Below, piece after piece: positions 52,101 to 62,092 of a stretch of 62,140 nt of DNA. Positions within the stretch are counted from its first letter, which is position 1; each line of letters begins with the position of its first letter. Below the pieces are notes generated by a model. The model was not told the origin of the DNA. It was given only the letters and a program-made list of their open reading frames with translations, and searched no databases. Source of the DNA: Geothermobacter hydrogeniphilus (GTDB taxonomy: Bacteria; Desulfobacterota; Desulfuromonadia; Desulfuromonadales; Geothermobacteraceae); assembly GCF_002898515.1 (NCBI RefSeq), contig NZ_PPFX01000025.1, forward strand, positions 1 through 62,140, read 5' to 3'. The position numbers and the translations under genes were made by a program.

Positions 52101-55085
52101 AATTTTTTCCCGCAGATCCGTGGAGAGGGCCGCAGTATGCTCTTTGGCCCGAGGGATCATCCCCTTTCCAAACTCATAGCTGTAGACATAGTGATTTTGG
52201 GCTCTTAATCTTTCACGTTCCTCACCGGTGAATTGATGGGTTTGCCCCTTGCACCTGAAAGCCGAGCAACGGGAATTGACGACATGCCTTTGCAGCAAAC
52301 CGCAGCTGTTGCAAATGTGGAGAGGTGTCTGACTTGCCGATAAAAACTGCAGTTTTTCTCCGTCAAGGCCAAAGCCCCTGTCAAGCTTGATCAAAAGATT
52401 GAGCTCGTCAATCGTCTCCCAGAAGAGGGCGAGAAAATCTCTTGCCTCAGACCATGACCAACCAAGCTGTTCGACAAGATACCAACTCCTTCTATTGTGG
52501 ACCTTATCGCCTTCGGGTGGGCTCCACGTGTGTTTGATGCGCGGATCTGTTTTCTTGAATTGAAATGCCTTGCTATGGGCAAAGACATCACCCCAGATGA
52601 ATGGATCGCGCAAATCTACGTCAAACAGATTGCCAATGGCTTTTTCACGTCGAATTGTTTCGAGAAAAAGATGTGCCAGGCTGTCAATTTGGTCGTGGAA
52701 TTCTGCCGGCGTGTTTTCCTGAAGCGTCTTTATCAAGCGTTGCATGCTTCGCTTGGGATAGGTCACCTGGACCAGGCCCATTGCCTCCAGGGAGTTTCTT
52801 CGTCCTGTTGGAGTACAGAACTCTGCAGCAATGCGCCCCATCAGCAACGGCTTGATCTTGCGGCGGTCTGAAACAAATCGGCCGTCATCGACAATCATCC
52901 CCGGTTGGCCATGCTTGTGCCAATAACGGAAAACTTTATCAGCCAGCAATTCAAGATCCATGGGATCGTCATCGGGATCAGCAGCCATCAAGACTTGGTG
53001 GATCGCTGTTCTCAAGGCAAAATCGCCACCCGTTCTTTCGAAATACGGGGCAAAAAAAGCCGCATCCTGACGATTGTCGGAAAAGGTAAGGAGACTTCTT
53101 CCCTTCATGGGCCGATCATGTTGGGAAGGAGGTAAGGCCTCCAGAACCTTTTGAACAATGACGGAACCAAAGGCCTCGTTGCCAGGATGCATCCTGGTCA
53201 CAACTTCCATGTCCGTCAGGCCCGTTGAGCCCCCGCAAGCCAGGCATTTTCTAACATAATCGCCCTCATCATCCTCGTTGCGAACTGTTGGCACCTCGAA
53301 GATCTTCATTTTGGGTCCCTCTGCGGGGTCCAGCTCGCCAGAGAGTGGATTAATCACCTTGTTACCCGCCAAGTCCAGCTCTGCTTCTGGCTCTTCACTC
53401 AAGTCATCAATTTCATCCGCAGTCGGGTTTTCCGGGGGACTCCCCAACCAAAAAACTCTTCGAAAAGCAGTGGAACCATCACCGGGTAACCGGGGGTGCA
53501 ATTGCCCACCGGCTTCAAAGCCTTCGAAATAGGGCTGACCACACTTTCGACAAACAAGCATCGGGAAAAACGGTTTCCCGTCAGCATCTTGGTAATGTCG
53601 AAAAGCCTTAAGACTCCCCCACCCTTCAGAGGAGCTTTCCGAAAGAGAGACACAAACCCCTTCAATACTGTTGGCAGCCAGATGATAACGGCAGGGGAGA
53701 AGCGGGAAAGATTGGTCATCTTTCCTGGCAAGCATCCCAACGTGAAGCACGGCGCTCAATGCGGCAGAGTTCTGCCGGGGCACGTCCTGTTCACCGAAAA
53801 CAGACCTTGCGACATCGAGAAAATGGCTCACACCATTCTTCTGAAGAAATTGCGATACGCGATGGATCTCTGCATTAGCCGCAAAAATGTTAAGAAGCTC
53901 GACACCTAATGAATTGGCTGAGTTCAGACTCGGAAGCTTTTCCGTCAGTGCATTTTCGGCTAGATGGTCTTCCCATGTCCTGACATCAAGCTTTCCGCTA
54001 TCAACCATCCCCTGCAGGATTTTTCCAATAGCGATCCAGGTGTCGACATCCAGACTGAACGACGCCTTTTGGGAACGAATATGTTCATGCGGAATGCGCT
54101 TACCCCGAACAACATGACCGACCTTTTCTCCGAACAGGTCTGACGCAAAACGGCAAATCTTCTCATCCGCATCCTGCCCTTCGGGCAAACTTGCGCTGGT
54201 ACCAAAAACCTGAAGTGGTTCGGTACAGCCGAGGCGATTTTTGAGTTTGCGAAGGAGATAAGCAACCTCCGTGGCCTGGGCCCCGCCATACGTGTGGATC
54301 TCATCCAGCACGATCATGTTCAGTGTATTTTGTGCAAAAAGGGGCGCATTGCGTGGCAGGAGCAACAGATGTTCAAGCATCGCATAATTCGTAATCAGAA
54401 TATGCGGCGGAGCTTCCAGCATTTCCTCCCGTGTCAGAAGCCAATTCGACGGGACCGAGCGACTCTGAAGGGCCGCCATCAATTTGTCATTCTTCTTGAG
54501 CTGGCTCTCAACATCCCGACGCGGGGTATTGGCCTTGACATGAGAGGTAAACCGCCCAAAACGGATTCCATGGGCTGCTAAAAAATTTCCGAATAAAGGT
54601 GCTATCCGGTAGTAGAGCTGATCATTCGCCAGCGAATTCATCGGATAAACAATCAGACAGCGGACCCCCGGACTTTCCAGATTCCCGTCCCGCAAAAGCC
54701 GGTCGGCAATTGGAAACAGAAACGATTCTGTTTTACCGCTGCCGGTACCGGTGGCGACCATCAGACTTTCTCGGTCGCGGCAGGCGAGCTTCAGAGCCTC
54801 TTCCTGGTGTTTATGCAAGGGCCGTTCAAGCCATTCCTCGGGCAAGGCCCGAAAACCTTCATGCAAATAGCCGGCATCAAGAAAATCCGCGATCGATTGC
54901 CCTTTCTCGAAATCAGGCAAGGCCTCAACATACGGCCCTTTCACGAGAGTCTGATCATTGAGCAGGGAGCGGAATTCTTCCTGAAGAGAGGGATAGCGCC
55001 GACTGATAGGCAACGTCGTCGGGATGTAACGCCGCAGAGTTTCCCGGAGCGTTTCAAAGAGAACGAGCGGATTACTGTCTGACAT
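49197..55085 (-). CDS. Giant DEAD-like helicase with DUF1998 region, DruE-like
   Basis: The protein has 1962 residues. An N-terminal superfamily 2 helicase has Walker A ATGTGSGKT (111-119), a DEIH box near 265 (IVLDEIHTYGG), TSAS and motif VI QRTGRAGRR near 1037. Then come zinc-binding Cys pairs (CSEC...CSNC near 1325, CPRC near 1442) and a DUF1998-type region with GGAGYCI and a Cys cluster CRRDCSSACTSCLCDY near 1585. The last 70 residues hold a KGFHDRFMEF block resembling a phospholipase D-like HKD segment. It overlaps the upstream gene by 14 bp. Length, architecture and partner match the Druantia large helicase DruE; DISARM or Dpd helicases with DUF1998 are alternatives. Confidence 0.9.
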   Translation of the reverse strand: MSDSNPLVLFETLRETLRRYIPTTLPISRRYPSLQEEFRSLLNDQTLVKGPYVEALPDFEKGQSIADFLDAGYLHEGFRALPEEWLERPLHKHQEEALKLACRDRESLMVATGTGSGKTESFLFPIADRLLRDGNLESPGVRCLIVYPMNSLANDQLYYRIAPLFGNFLAAHGIRFGRFTSHVKANTPRRDVESQLKKNDKLMAALQSRSVPSNWLLTREEMLEAPPHILITNYAMLEHLLLLPRNAPLFAQNTLNMIVLDEIHTYGGAQATEVAYLLRKLKNRLGCTEPLQVFGTSASLPEGQDADEKICRFASDLFGEKVGHVVRGKRIPHEHIRSQKASFSLDVDTWIAIGKILQGMVDSGKLDVRTWEDHLAENALTEKLPSLNSANSLGVELLNIFAANAEIHRVSQFLQKNGVSHFLDVARSVFGEQDVPRQNSAALSAVLHVGMLARKDDQSFPLLPCRYHLAANSIEGVCVSLSESSSEGWGSLKAFRHYQDADGKPFFPMLVCRKCGQPYFEGFEAGGQLHPRLPGDGSTAFRRVFWLGSPPENPTADEIDDLSEEPEAELDLAGNKVINPLSGELDPAEGPKMKIFEVPTVRNEDDEGDYVRKCLACGGSTGLTDMEVVTRMHPGNEAFGSVIVQKVLEALPPSQHDRPMKGRSLLTFSDNRQDAAFFAPYFERTGGDFALRTAIHQVLMAADPDDDPMDLELLADKVFRYWHKHGQPGMIVDDGRFVSDRRKIKPLLMGRIAAEFCTPTGRRNSLEAMGLVQVTYPKRSMQRLIKTLQENTPAEFHDQIDSLAHLFLETIRREKAIGNLFDVDLRDPFIWGDVFAHSKAFQFKKTDPRIKHTWSPPEGDKVHNRRSWYLVEQLGWSWSEARDFLALFWETIDELNLLIKLDRGFGLDGEKLQFLSASQTPLHICNSCGLLQRHVVNSRCSAFRCKGQTHQFTGEERERLRAQNHYVYSYEFGKGMIPRAKEHTAALSTDLREKIEQEFAEDKINLLSCTTTMEMGVDLGELEAVVNLNIPPGIANYQQRTGRAGRRAQAAPFCVTVAKNSNYDQNCFREFRAYLEGKAPIPFFLLDNPQLFRRHQNGIVLSGFLKHRIQDISKNAPSLSDFFDDSFGASEFQAFSEDLNFWLESEAGAGFLEEAENLIKLLPGHIPSSIGLASSELRQHFRQNLMRFAQEVYERWDRYHEKLLECDKDEAAAVTINERQRAVGSKRHWLNMQSQFMGQFLVGQLSQRGLIPTYSFPVHSLSLEVVKEKEQSFGFGEGEVVLSRDAALGISEYAPSSEVVANGRIWRSSGLAYYPKMFMPTEYYVACSECHHVDVAIAREDVPAICSNCGSKKQRNIRSYIEPKGFVTHYDERIGKDPGMHRRRPKKADEARLITIPRDELFTTTDHPSVRRAVLRAVPVDEGQQEGRLVILNRGPRKYGYHICPRCNYGEPASKPGGVTREHRDPIGGRPCKNTKLNYTLDLAHTFETDVLLLRLNREIPTLGEGVKAQQSQEAFARTLAEAMRFAAATLLDIRAEELRATYRRSGRYIEVILYDAIAGGAGYCIKLSESVSLQDLLKSALNVLDCRRDCSSACTSCLCDYSNQLSWDLFDRHAVIPWLESFTTEELPGPYEEMGCSLWEKPSLGMLGEQLSGMQHVTLLGYSPPSDESCDAKTRQWLVDWLNQGNTATMLFRDKPVLSAGKVPAKFREVLRYLYPFAKDSRFHVGWLDLKELSDAELLPRLFAGDEKSCFSVFSDRPAVSILGPLLPDPCYTKKAGGNLAARMMSLKNATKYFSPEELSEHAPVLRWGLKKGAPREYAQIFDPIKEQYVQNLTIRDPYCGIVGFQREALIRFLATIIEIAETVEKVTVFCKEQHFKHERYQQSFILQKELSGQLKDRFPSIKKFVVNVIPFTHAKGFHDRFMEFEVVSADGCTDKHFFDMSGGLDHLFDPRRDTTVYYYK

Positions 55086-58000
55086 AGATCACTCCTTCTT
55101 GATGATCGACATCGGCCTTGAAGGCAGCCTCCCACATCATCAGATAAAACATGAACAAATCCTTTCCGAGAACGAGCAGGTACCCGAGAACAAGGTCGAA
55201 ATCCTCTTTGGAACCAAGGTGCTCGATGGCCTTTTGCTGCACTGTTTCCAAAGTTCCCGGGCATCGGATCTCCCAGCGACAAGCCCGCGCATAATGGGAA
55301 AGAAACCGCGTGATATGTTCAATGTGGTCTTCTTCAACTGAAATCTGAGCCTCTTCGTCATAGATAGCCGTGGAAAGATTGAGGAATCCTGGGCCTGAGG
55401 TCAGATGACTCGGGGCTCCTTGCAGAGAGATGGTCCTCAGATTTCGACAAAGGGAGAGTGCCTTTCCACGCCGATACTCGTTGCCCGTCATGGAAGCGCG
55501 ATAGTTCTGAGTTAACTTTTCTGACGCGAACCGATAGTGCAGTGCGCCAAGGTAGTCACCCTCACCAGGCTGCCATTCGTGTTGCCTTAACAACCTGAGC
55601 CTTTCCGACAGATCCTCCATTTTCAGCGCCTCTTCAAACCCGGATAAGGAGAATTTTTTCGGGGGTCTTCCAAGTTGCATTTCCCTCGGATTGGAAAACC
55701 CGAAGGCAGCCATATTGTTGAGGGTCCCATTCTGAAGCAAAGGCAACACCCCGTACTTCATCTCGCCCAGCACCATGAGACATTTGAGGCTCATCAACTG
55801 GCGTCGGTTGGGCAGGTTTCGGTAGGTCTTGCCTAGCTGTGAATAAAGTTTGGGGAATTTTGACACCAGGGAAAACAACGGCACCCAACTCGGGTCACTG
55901 GAATCATCATGAACTTCTTCCGCCAGAGTAATGATCCGCAGGCGGGGCGTTTCTTCATCAGCAAATTCATCGGTGAGCCTGGCCCACAGAAATCCGAGCC
56001 ACTCGATCTCTCTCCATGCCTCGGGGGCGTAGCAATCTAAAAGTCTCCGATGTATGCGTTTGAGAATGTTTTCTTTTTCCGCGGTCGACAGGTCCTTGAT
56101 GTAGCTCCAGTTCACCTCAGCGGATTTATATATCTGGTTTCCAACAACTGGCAGACCAACCGCATAATGGTCATTACGAACATTTGAAAAACGTCCCCAC
56201 CGTCCATTGATTTTTCCACTCAAGGAAATAATCCAGGCGCCATTCGGCCAATTCTCGAGAAAAAACTCCAGCTCGTGTTCATGCGTCATGTCCTGCCGGC
56301 TCGATGAACAGGACAGCCAGACCGAAAAGCTGCCATCACCTTGGACCTTGGATGCATTACACCTAACTGACAACTCCTTTTTCCAGCCGGTAATCATGTC
56401 CTTGATTATGAGACTGACCTCTTCCACTTCATCTCTTGTACTAAAACGTAGAACATACTTATCCACGTGTTGCGATGTACGGAAATCAAGAATCTGATGA
56501 GGGGCGACAAGCCGAAGCAGGTCTTCGTGTACCTGGGAGTTGTGGTCGATGAAAATGAGCGTATCGGCACCTGGGCCAAGAAAGTCAACCAGGCCTGCTA
56601 GCGGAATACGCACCCTACCGACCCGGTCGAAATCAGCAGGCTTACGATACTTCCCGAGCTGGAAGACACCATTGCTGCTGGAGAAAATTTCCAATACTTC
56701 ACGGGATCGGACTGAAACTGAAAGGGTCGATCCTTTCTTTAAGGGCCTTTCGATCGTTCCCTGGTCCTGGTAGTCGAGCAGTTGCATAAAAACACCGGGA
56801 ACAGACCATGTGAAAGGTTGTTTGCGACGGTCCGTGACCTGAAAAACCATCCGGAAAAGGCGCTGATCTTCGTTTCGGAATGTAATCAGGCCATTGTCGT
56901 GATCCACCTTGACATTGTCGCATTCAGGGAACAAAAGGTTCGTTTCAGGGGGTAACTTCGTACAAATAAATTGCGTCCTGTTTCTGACCCCTTTCAACCC
57001 GTTCCACACGTTGATCGCCGAACGGGTTTCCGCACGCTGAAACCCCTCGCGCTTTAATTCAACCAGGAGTCTTGTCAGCCCAGGAGACCATTGAGTGCAA
57101 TAGTCTTCCATATCAATCCGAAAGCGCCCTCCATCTTCAAAACATACGGGCACCTCCACCGCGGGACCCAGAGTCCCCGGTTGAAGCTTCAATACATACC
57201 GGGTGTCTGCATCAACAAAGAGTTCTTCCGGAACCTTGACATCAAGACAAAGACCATGTGAAGCAAACAACTCATTTCCCTGGACCCCGCGATATTTCTG
57301 TCCAGTCCAAACCAATGCGGGCTTTGTATCTGCCTTGAAGCAAGCCCTCGCGGGACCACGTTGGATCTCGAACGACCCAGCTGGGTCCAGGCTCATGCGA
57401 TAAACAAAGAGTTCGTGCTCGTCTGCAAGACACTCGAGTTGGTCATCCAGGTTTGACGGTTCGAATCGTAACAGCAAATCGTACTCGCCAGGCTCAAGAA
57501 GAAGGGCTTCTTCCTGCCCCAAACGCCCCCTGCCCTTAAGATCACCGTTTTCTGAGAAAACAAGAAAACGGTTATTTCGATCATCTTCCCAAAGCTCGGC
57601 CGAGGTCTGCTTGCCGCTGTGCAGGTCAGAAACCGCAACTTTCCCCGGTAGTGATTCACTGAACGGAACAAACCTGGCTTCAAGCAACCCCGCATGCTCC
57701 TCTTTGCAACCATTGCACTCTACTCGCCAGGTGGAGTCTTCCCCCGGGGGCAGTTCGACACCCAGAAGGCCATCCCTGAAAAGAATTTTGGGGATCGCCA
57801 GAACCGGGCTCTGCCCACTATGGGTTTTGGCCTGACTTTTTTCGAGCCCGAGTGCCAGACGTTTTTCGATCTCTGGCGAGTTCTCGTCCGGAAGATACAA
57901 GCCATCCCGTATTTTTAAAAACAAGCGTGTATAAAAGCCCTCATCGTCTGCCTCTATCGCCTTTTGAACCGACTTGGACATATATCGGACTCGATGACGC

Positions 58001-58545
58001 AGACCCTGCTGCCAAAGAAGGATCGATGCCGGATCGTCATCATCCGGGCATCCGACATCTCCAGCATGAGATGACATTTGTTGTGCCAGTTCTTCAACAT
58101 ACCGCAGGGGAACGCCAGCCTGTCTGAGATACTCCTCGACCATGTAGTTACTGCCGCTACGCCGAGGAGAAACCGACATACCCAGCCTGAGACAGGCACT
58201 ACGGACCGCCTCCCAGAGCTTTTCCTTTTCCCTGAGAGTAAGTTCTGTCTTAAGGGCTTTCTGAATAAATGGATAAACTTCATGATTGCCGTGGGTACCG
58301 AAGCCTTCTGCAACATATTGGATCAGATACGTTGCAAATACGGCAGGCCAGCGTTGCAGACAATCCAAGTACAGCCTTAAAGGACGTCCTGTAGCCTTCA
58401 AGCCTGCGGCAATTGATTCTTTCAAGACCTCATATAAACAATCTGCATAATGGCCCAAAAAGGGAAATTCGCCTTGTCTTATGGCTTGTTGAAGACTCTT
58501 CTCCAAACCATGCAGTCTGATTTTTGTTTTTTGATCGAAGTACAT
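55072..58545 (-). CDS. Large partner of the helicase, DruH-like
   Basis: The protein has 1157 residues; ATG 58545 has GGAGGAATAG directly upstream. No catalytic motif was found. The N-terminal 150 residues are helical, followed by an acidic patch (DVGCPDDDDPAS), a long beta-rich middle (about 240-800) and a helical C-terminal part ending in a hydrophobic segment (VLGYLLVLGKDLFMFYLMMW). It overlaps the helicase gene by 14 bp, so the two are translationally coupled. A protein of about 1.1 kb codons next to a giant DUF1998 helicase is the type III Druantia layout (druH-druE). Assignment is by size, order and partner rather than by motif. Confidence 0.85.
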   Translation of the reverse strand: MYFDQKTKIRLHGLEKSLQQAIRQGEFPFLGHYADCLYEVLKESIAAGLKATGRPLRLYLDCLQRWPAVFATYLIQYVAEGFGTHGNHEVYPFIQKALKTELTLREKEKLWEAVRSACLRLGMSVSPRRSGSNYMVEEYLRQAGVPLRYVEELAQQMSSHAGDVGCPDDDDPASILLWQQGLRHRVRYMSKSVQKAIEADDEGFYTRLFLKIRDGLYLPDENSPEIEKRLALGLEKSQAKTHSGQSPVLAIPKILFRDGLLGVELPPGEDSTWRVECNGCKEEHAGLLEARFVPFSESLPGKVAVSDLHSGKQTSAELWEDDRNNRFLVFSENGDLKGRGRLGQEEALLLEPGEYDLLLRFEPSNLDDQLECLADEHELFVYRMSLDPAGSFEIQRGPARACFKADTKPALVWTGQKYRGVQGNELFASHGLCLDVKVPEELFVDADTRYVLKLQPGTLGPAVEVPVCFEDGGRFRIDMEDYCTQWSPGLTRLLVELKREGFQRAETRSAINVWNGLKGVRNRTQFICTKLPPETNLLFPECDNVKVDHDNGLITFRNEDQRLFRMVFQVTDRRKQPFTWSVPGVFMQLLDYQDQGTIERPLKKGSTLSVSVRSREVLEIFSSSNGVFQLGKYRKPADFDRVGRVRIPLAGLVDFLGPGADTLIFIDHNSQVHEDLLRLVAPHQILDFRTSQHVDKYVLRFSTRDEVEEVSLIIKDMITGWKKELSVRCNASKVQGDGSFSVWLSCSSSRQDMTHEHELEFFLENWPNGAWIISLSGKINGRWGRFSNVRNDHYAVGLPVVGNQIYKSAEVNWSYIKDLSTAEKENILKRIHRRLLDCYAPEAWREIEWLGFLWARLTDEFADEETPRLRIITLAEEVHDDSSDPSWVPLFSLVSKFPKLYSQLGKTYRNLPNRRQLMSLKCLMVLGEMKYGVLPLLQNGTLNNMAAFGFSNPREMQLGRPPKKFSLSGFEEALKMEDLSERLRLLRQHEWQPGEGDYLGALHYRFASEKLTQNYRASMTGNEYRRGKALSLCRNLRTISLQGAPSHLTSGPGFLNLSTAIYDEEAQISVEEDHIEHITRFLSHYARACRWEIRCPGTLETVQQKAIEHLGSKEDFDLVLGYLLVLGKDLFMFYLMMWEAAFKADVDHQEGVIYVRQ

Positions 58546-58933
58546 CTATTCCTCCTGGATGACGAACTCGATGGCAGAACAATTCAGAAAAATGACCAGG
58601 TGGCATTCCCCGCAAGAGGAAATGATTATGCTTGAGTTGATGCTAAAAGCGAAGAGCATGCCAAGCGAAGCAAAAAGGAAACAACAAGCAAATACAAAGA
58701 CTTTCCCGACAGAAAAGAAAAGACCAGCGCCTCAAGGGTAAATAATTTTGTGTTTTTTAAAAAAGTTTATGCCAACAATTGTAAACCTAGAGGGCATTAT
58801 AAGAACCATTTCTCAAAAATTTCTCAAATTGAGGATGTCAGATGCTTAGCCGACAGCACAATTAGAAACATGCGACCGTCACGACCTTGTCAGCGGATAA
58901 CCTGACCTCCCCATCCCACCGGTAGCAACCAAT
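58546..58933 (+). other. Intergenic region with a possible divergent small ORF
   Basis: On the plus strand 58559-58741 encodes a 60-residue hydrophilic basic peptide (core MAEQFRKMTRWHSPQEEMIM), but it lacks a ribosome site. On the minus strand a 38-codon frame ends in TAG directly next to the 58545 start and could couple translation; it too lacks a ribosome site. Neither is convincing. The A/T-rich stretch 58740-58860 probably carries the promoter of the helicase unit, with no clear consensus. Confidence 0.3.
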
Positions 58934-59998
58934 TCACCACTCCGCATAAAACTGCACCACGCTTCTCAGGCTTGTCAGAACTGCAACCAGATCCTCCTCC
59001 CGCAGCTCTTTAGGTTTGTATTTGACCTCATTTTTGGCATGTACAGCTTCATTGCCAAACACCCGCAATGCATGGAAATGGCTAGCGATCCAGGGGGCAA
59101 CCACCTGTTCATAGTTCAGCATGGTGATGTTATGGACAAGCAGTCCCTTGTCCTCCAAAGAGCGCTCGGAAATAAGCTCTCTGACCATTGTCTCGACCAG
59201 CTTGCGACCCAGGGTTGAAACCAGCTGCAGGTAAATCTTCTTGTCCTGCAAGGCTGTCAGTAGCGGCGCAATATGGGCCGCCATTTCTCCCTGATTGAAT
59301 TTGGAACACCCTTTCAACAACACAAGGATCTCTTCCCTTAATGCCTGAACGACGCTGCCCTTCGCCGAGTCGATGGCCTTGCGGCCCAAGGCCTGGTTCA
59401 TCGCTTCGTTCCAGTTCCCGAGAGAGGATTCTTCATAGAGATAGAAATTGACATCTTTCATGTTGCGGGATGTTTTGAGCCAGGTCGTAGCACGCTTCAG
59501 GAGTATCTCCATAATCTTCTGTCCCGGGTAGCCTCGCCGCCCGGCAAGGAGAGGCAATGCCAGGCTGGAGAAGACCACGTCTTTCTGCTCGAGGGCCGCA
59601 AGAGAACCAAAAAGTGTCCAGACCACATCGTCATAAACATCGAGCGGCTCGGTGGAAAAGTCTCTTATCGCCGCAGGACCTGGGATTCTGACAACGAAGA
59701 GAGCTTTACCGGGATAATTTTCAGCTGTGGGCTCAACGGGAACCTGGAAAGTCCCCACGGTGGGGTGCCCTGGCAGAACCAGCAGGGGATAAAAAGAAGA
59801 GAAATTGATATCGAATCTGGCAGCAAAAGATTTAACCACCATCCCGGTCAGTGAACTGCCGGCTCCAGCATGACTTGAAATAGCGATGAGTTCATCCTGG
59901 GCGGAGCAAAGATCTCCATGATAGAGATTAATCGACCGCAGGCCTGTCGCTGACTCGATGGTTGTCGTATTGACCAGAACTGTCGAAGACTGATTCAT
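58934..59998 (-). CDS. Macro-like domain fused to DUF4145-like domain
   Basis: The protein has 354 residues; ATG 59998 has GGAGGGAG upstream. Residues about 15-205 look like a macro/Appr-type nucleotide-binding fold (INLYHGDLCSAQDELIAISS, then SLALPLLAGRRGYP and a helix-strand pair VNFYLYEES). The C-terminal 110 residues match the DUF4145 pattern (FHALRVFGNEAVHAKNEV). It sits between the druH-like gene and the SNF2 helicase on the same strand. Such a combination could sense or remove ADP-ribose or another nucleotide signal in phage defence; that is inference. The fold call is by pattern only. Confidence 0.8.
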   Translation of the reverse strand: MNQSSTVLVNTTTIESATGLRSINLYHGDLCSAQDELIAISSHAGAGSSLTGMVVKSFAARFDINFSSFYPLLVLPGHPTVGTFQVPVEPTAENYPGKALFVVRIPGPAAIRDFSTEPLDVYDDVVWTLFGSLAALEQKDVVFSSLALPLLAGRRGYPGQKIMEILLKRATTWLKTSRNMKDVNFYLYEESSLGNWNEAMNQALGRKAIDSAKGSVVQALREEILVLLKGCSKFNQGEMAAHIAPLLTALQDKKIYLQLVSTLGRKLVETMVRELISERSLEDKGLLVHNITMLNYEQVVAPWIASHFHALRVFGNEAVHAKNEVKYKPKELREEDLVAVLTSLRSVVQFYAEW

Positions 59999-60267
59999 TA
60001 CTCTCCCTCCGCCTCACGTTGAGTGAAAACAAACTTCCGCCTTCTTCAGAATCAGTCCTCTCATATATTGCACGAGCTATCGACTGACAAAAGCCCTATC
60101 CCACTACCGCTAGCCACAGCAGAAAACCAGATTAGACAAAGCGAGAAACAACCGTGCGGGCATGCCCTGGACATGGACACACAATCGACACAATACCGGA
60201 ACATGTCGATAATTTAAGATTTTATCGACATATCCAACAAAATCGTTTGCGGGGCCAAGCGGCTTAT

Positions 60268-62085
60268 CTAATTATTTTCCAACCACAAACAAGAAACCCA
60301 TTGCCTTCCTTCCGGATGAAGATCTCGGTTACTAACTTGCGCCAGACGGAAATCTGCAGCTGCTTCCAGGGATTCAAAAATCCTCCTCGCCTTGTCCTTG
60401 TCTGGCTGAATCTCCCGGGAGCCCGCTGAGATCTTAAGCCATTCTCCAAAACCAGCAGGGTTGAGACGAACCTTCCCATCTCCATCCCATAAGACCGCTG
60501 CATACTCCTGTCTCATCCGCTTGCCCTGGTCATCCTGCCAGCGCAACACCCCGGTCAACAAAACGTTTCCCTCTAAACCACTACTGGCAGCACTCTGCCC
60601 GCCAAAATCGTGGGCTTTGGCTTCTTTCAACAAAACTCCCATCAGCGGGGAGTCAAGATCCAGCATCTGAACCCCGGGGCGCGAGGACGCCATGACACGA
60701 TCAAAGGTAACCGTAAAGCGTGGCTTCAAACCCGGCTCCTTCTCAACCAGATCATCCGGAACCCGAATCTGCAACACTGATCCGTGGTGCGTCTCTGCGA
60801 CGATTTCGATCCTCAACTGCCTGAACATCCCGCGCACAAACGCCTCAAGGTGCTCAGAACCGATCTGCAGTTCATTCTTTGTTTCTTCCGGGTCAAAAGA
60901 GGCCGCATACTCGAAAAGTTCCCGCTGTTTAGATGATGCCTCCCGAGCTCGGGCCAATGCTTCCTCGATCTTCTCTTTCGTATGCGCCAAACCGCCCTGC
61001 GGCAATTCTTCCAGAACCTCACGGATATCGATCAGCTCGGCGAGTTCACCAAGGATGTCATCCTCAAGTCCCTCACGGAACTCCTCTCCGACCTGGGCCA
61101 TATCTTTCACGACAGCCGAAATCCGCTCGTACATCAATCCCAAGATCTCCTCATCCATCGTATTCGGAGCATGAATATTGAAAACCGCAACCTTTTTCTT
61201 TTGCCCGTAGCGATACAGACGTCCAATCCTCTGTACCAGACGCATCGGATTCCATGGCAGGTCATAATTGATCATCACATGACATTTTCTCTGCAGGTTG
61301 ATCCCTTCCCCACCAGCCTCGGTAGAAAGAAGAAACAGAGCCCTATCCTCAAAGCGTGCAATTGCTGCCTTTCGATCCTGGTGCTTCATGGAACCGTTGA
61401 TCAACTCAACCGAATCCTCACCATACTTCTCCCGCAGAGCTTCCGCCAAGTGATTCTGAGTACTCCTGTATTCAGCAAAAATAAGGATCTTCTCTTCCGG
61501 GTTGGTACTATGTATTGCAGGAATAATATCGTCCCGTAAGCATTTGAGTTTCCTGTCATTTGCAACAAGCGCCCTCGCCTTGTCGATCAGATCTTCAAGA
61601 AGTGAAATCTCTCCATCAAAAAAGGCAGGATCAAACAACCCGGCCTGTTCAAGCATTTCTCCTTCGAATCGAGAATCGAACTCACCAGACTCCTCGCCAA
61701 GAGGCGGATTTTGCACAAAGGAATCACCTGAACGTAGATTCTCGAGACGACGCTCCAGAGACGCTAGAATTGCAGCGGAGCTCGATGCTGCCAGCTTGCG
61801 ATACGTAGTCATGACGAAACCGATCGCCTGCCCCTTCAGCCCCCTGGAAACTCCGGCTGCATAGCCAAGCCGCAGATAGTTCTGCAAAGCACGGTCAAAT
61901 TCGACCGTCTCTTCTCCAACATCAACCCTGACTGCCCTAGTCGTCTTCCCCTGAAATATAAAATTCCCATCGGCATCGGTAACGTCCGCCTTATGGTTAC
62001 GAATCACCATGTGCTTTAAAAAGCCAGGCGAACTTTCCAACCTGCGAATTTCTTTTTTCCATTCAGGGCGAAGAAGCTCCAACAA
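60268..62085 (-). pseudogene. SNF2 helicase, C-terminal half only; 5' part missing
   Basis: The frame encodes 605 residues but has no good start: the first possible codon is a TTG at 62085, directly after an in-frame TAG (62088-62086). The protein begins just before the second RecA-like domain and contains FAEYRSTQNHLAEAL, STEAGGEGINL and DLPWNPMRLVQRIGRLYRYG (motifs V-VI), followed by a long C-terminal region. Walker A and the DEAH box are absent. It resembles the SNF2 helicases that accompany DUF1998 helicases in DISARM-type and related defence loci. About 8 bp before its first codon lies a putative IS end, so the gene is probably interrupted or decayed. Confidence 0.8.
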
Positions 62086-62092
62086 CTAGTAA

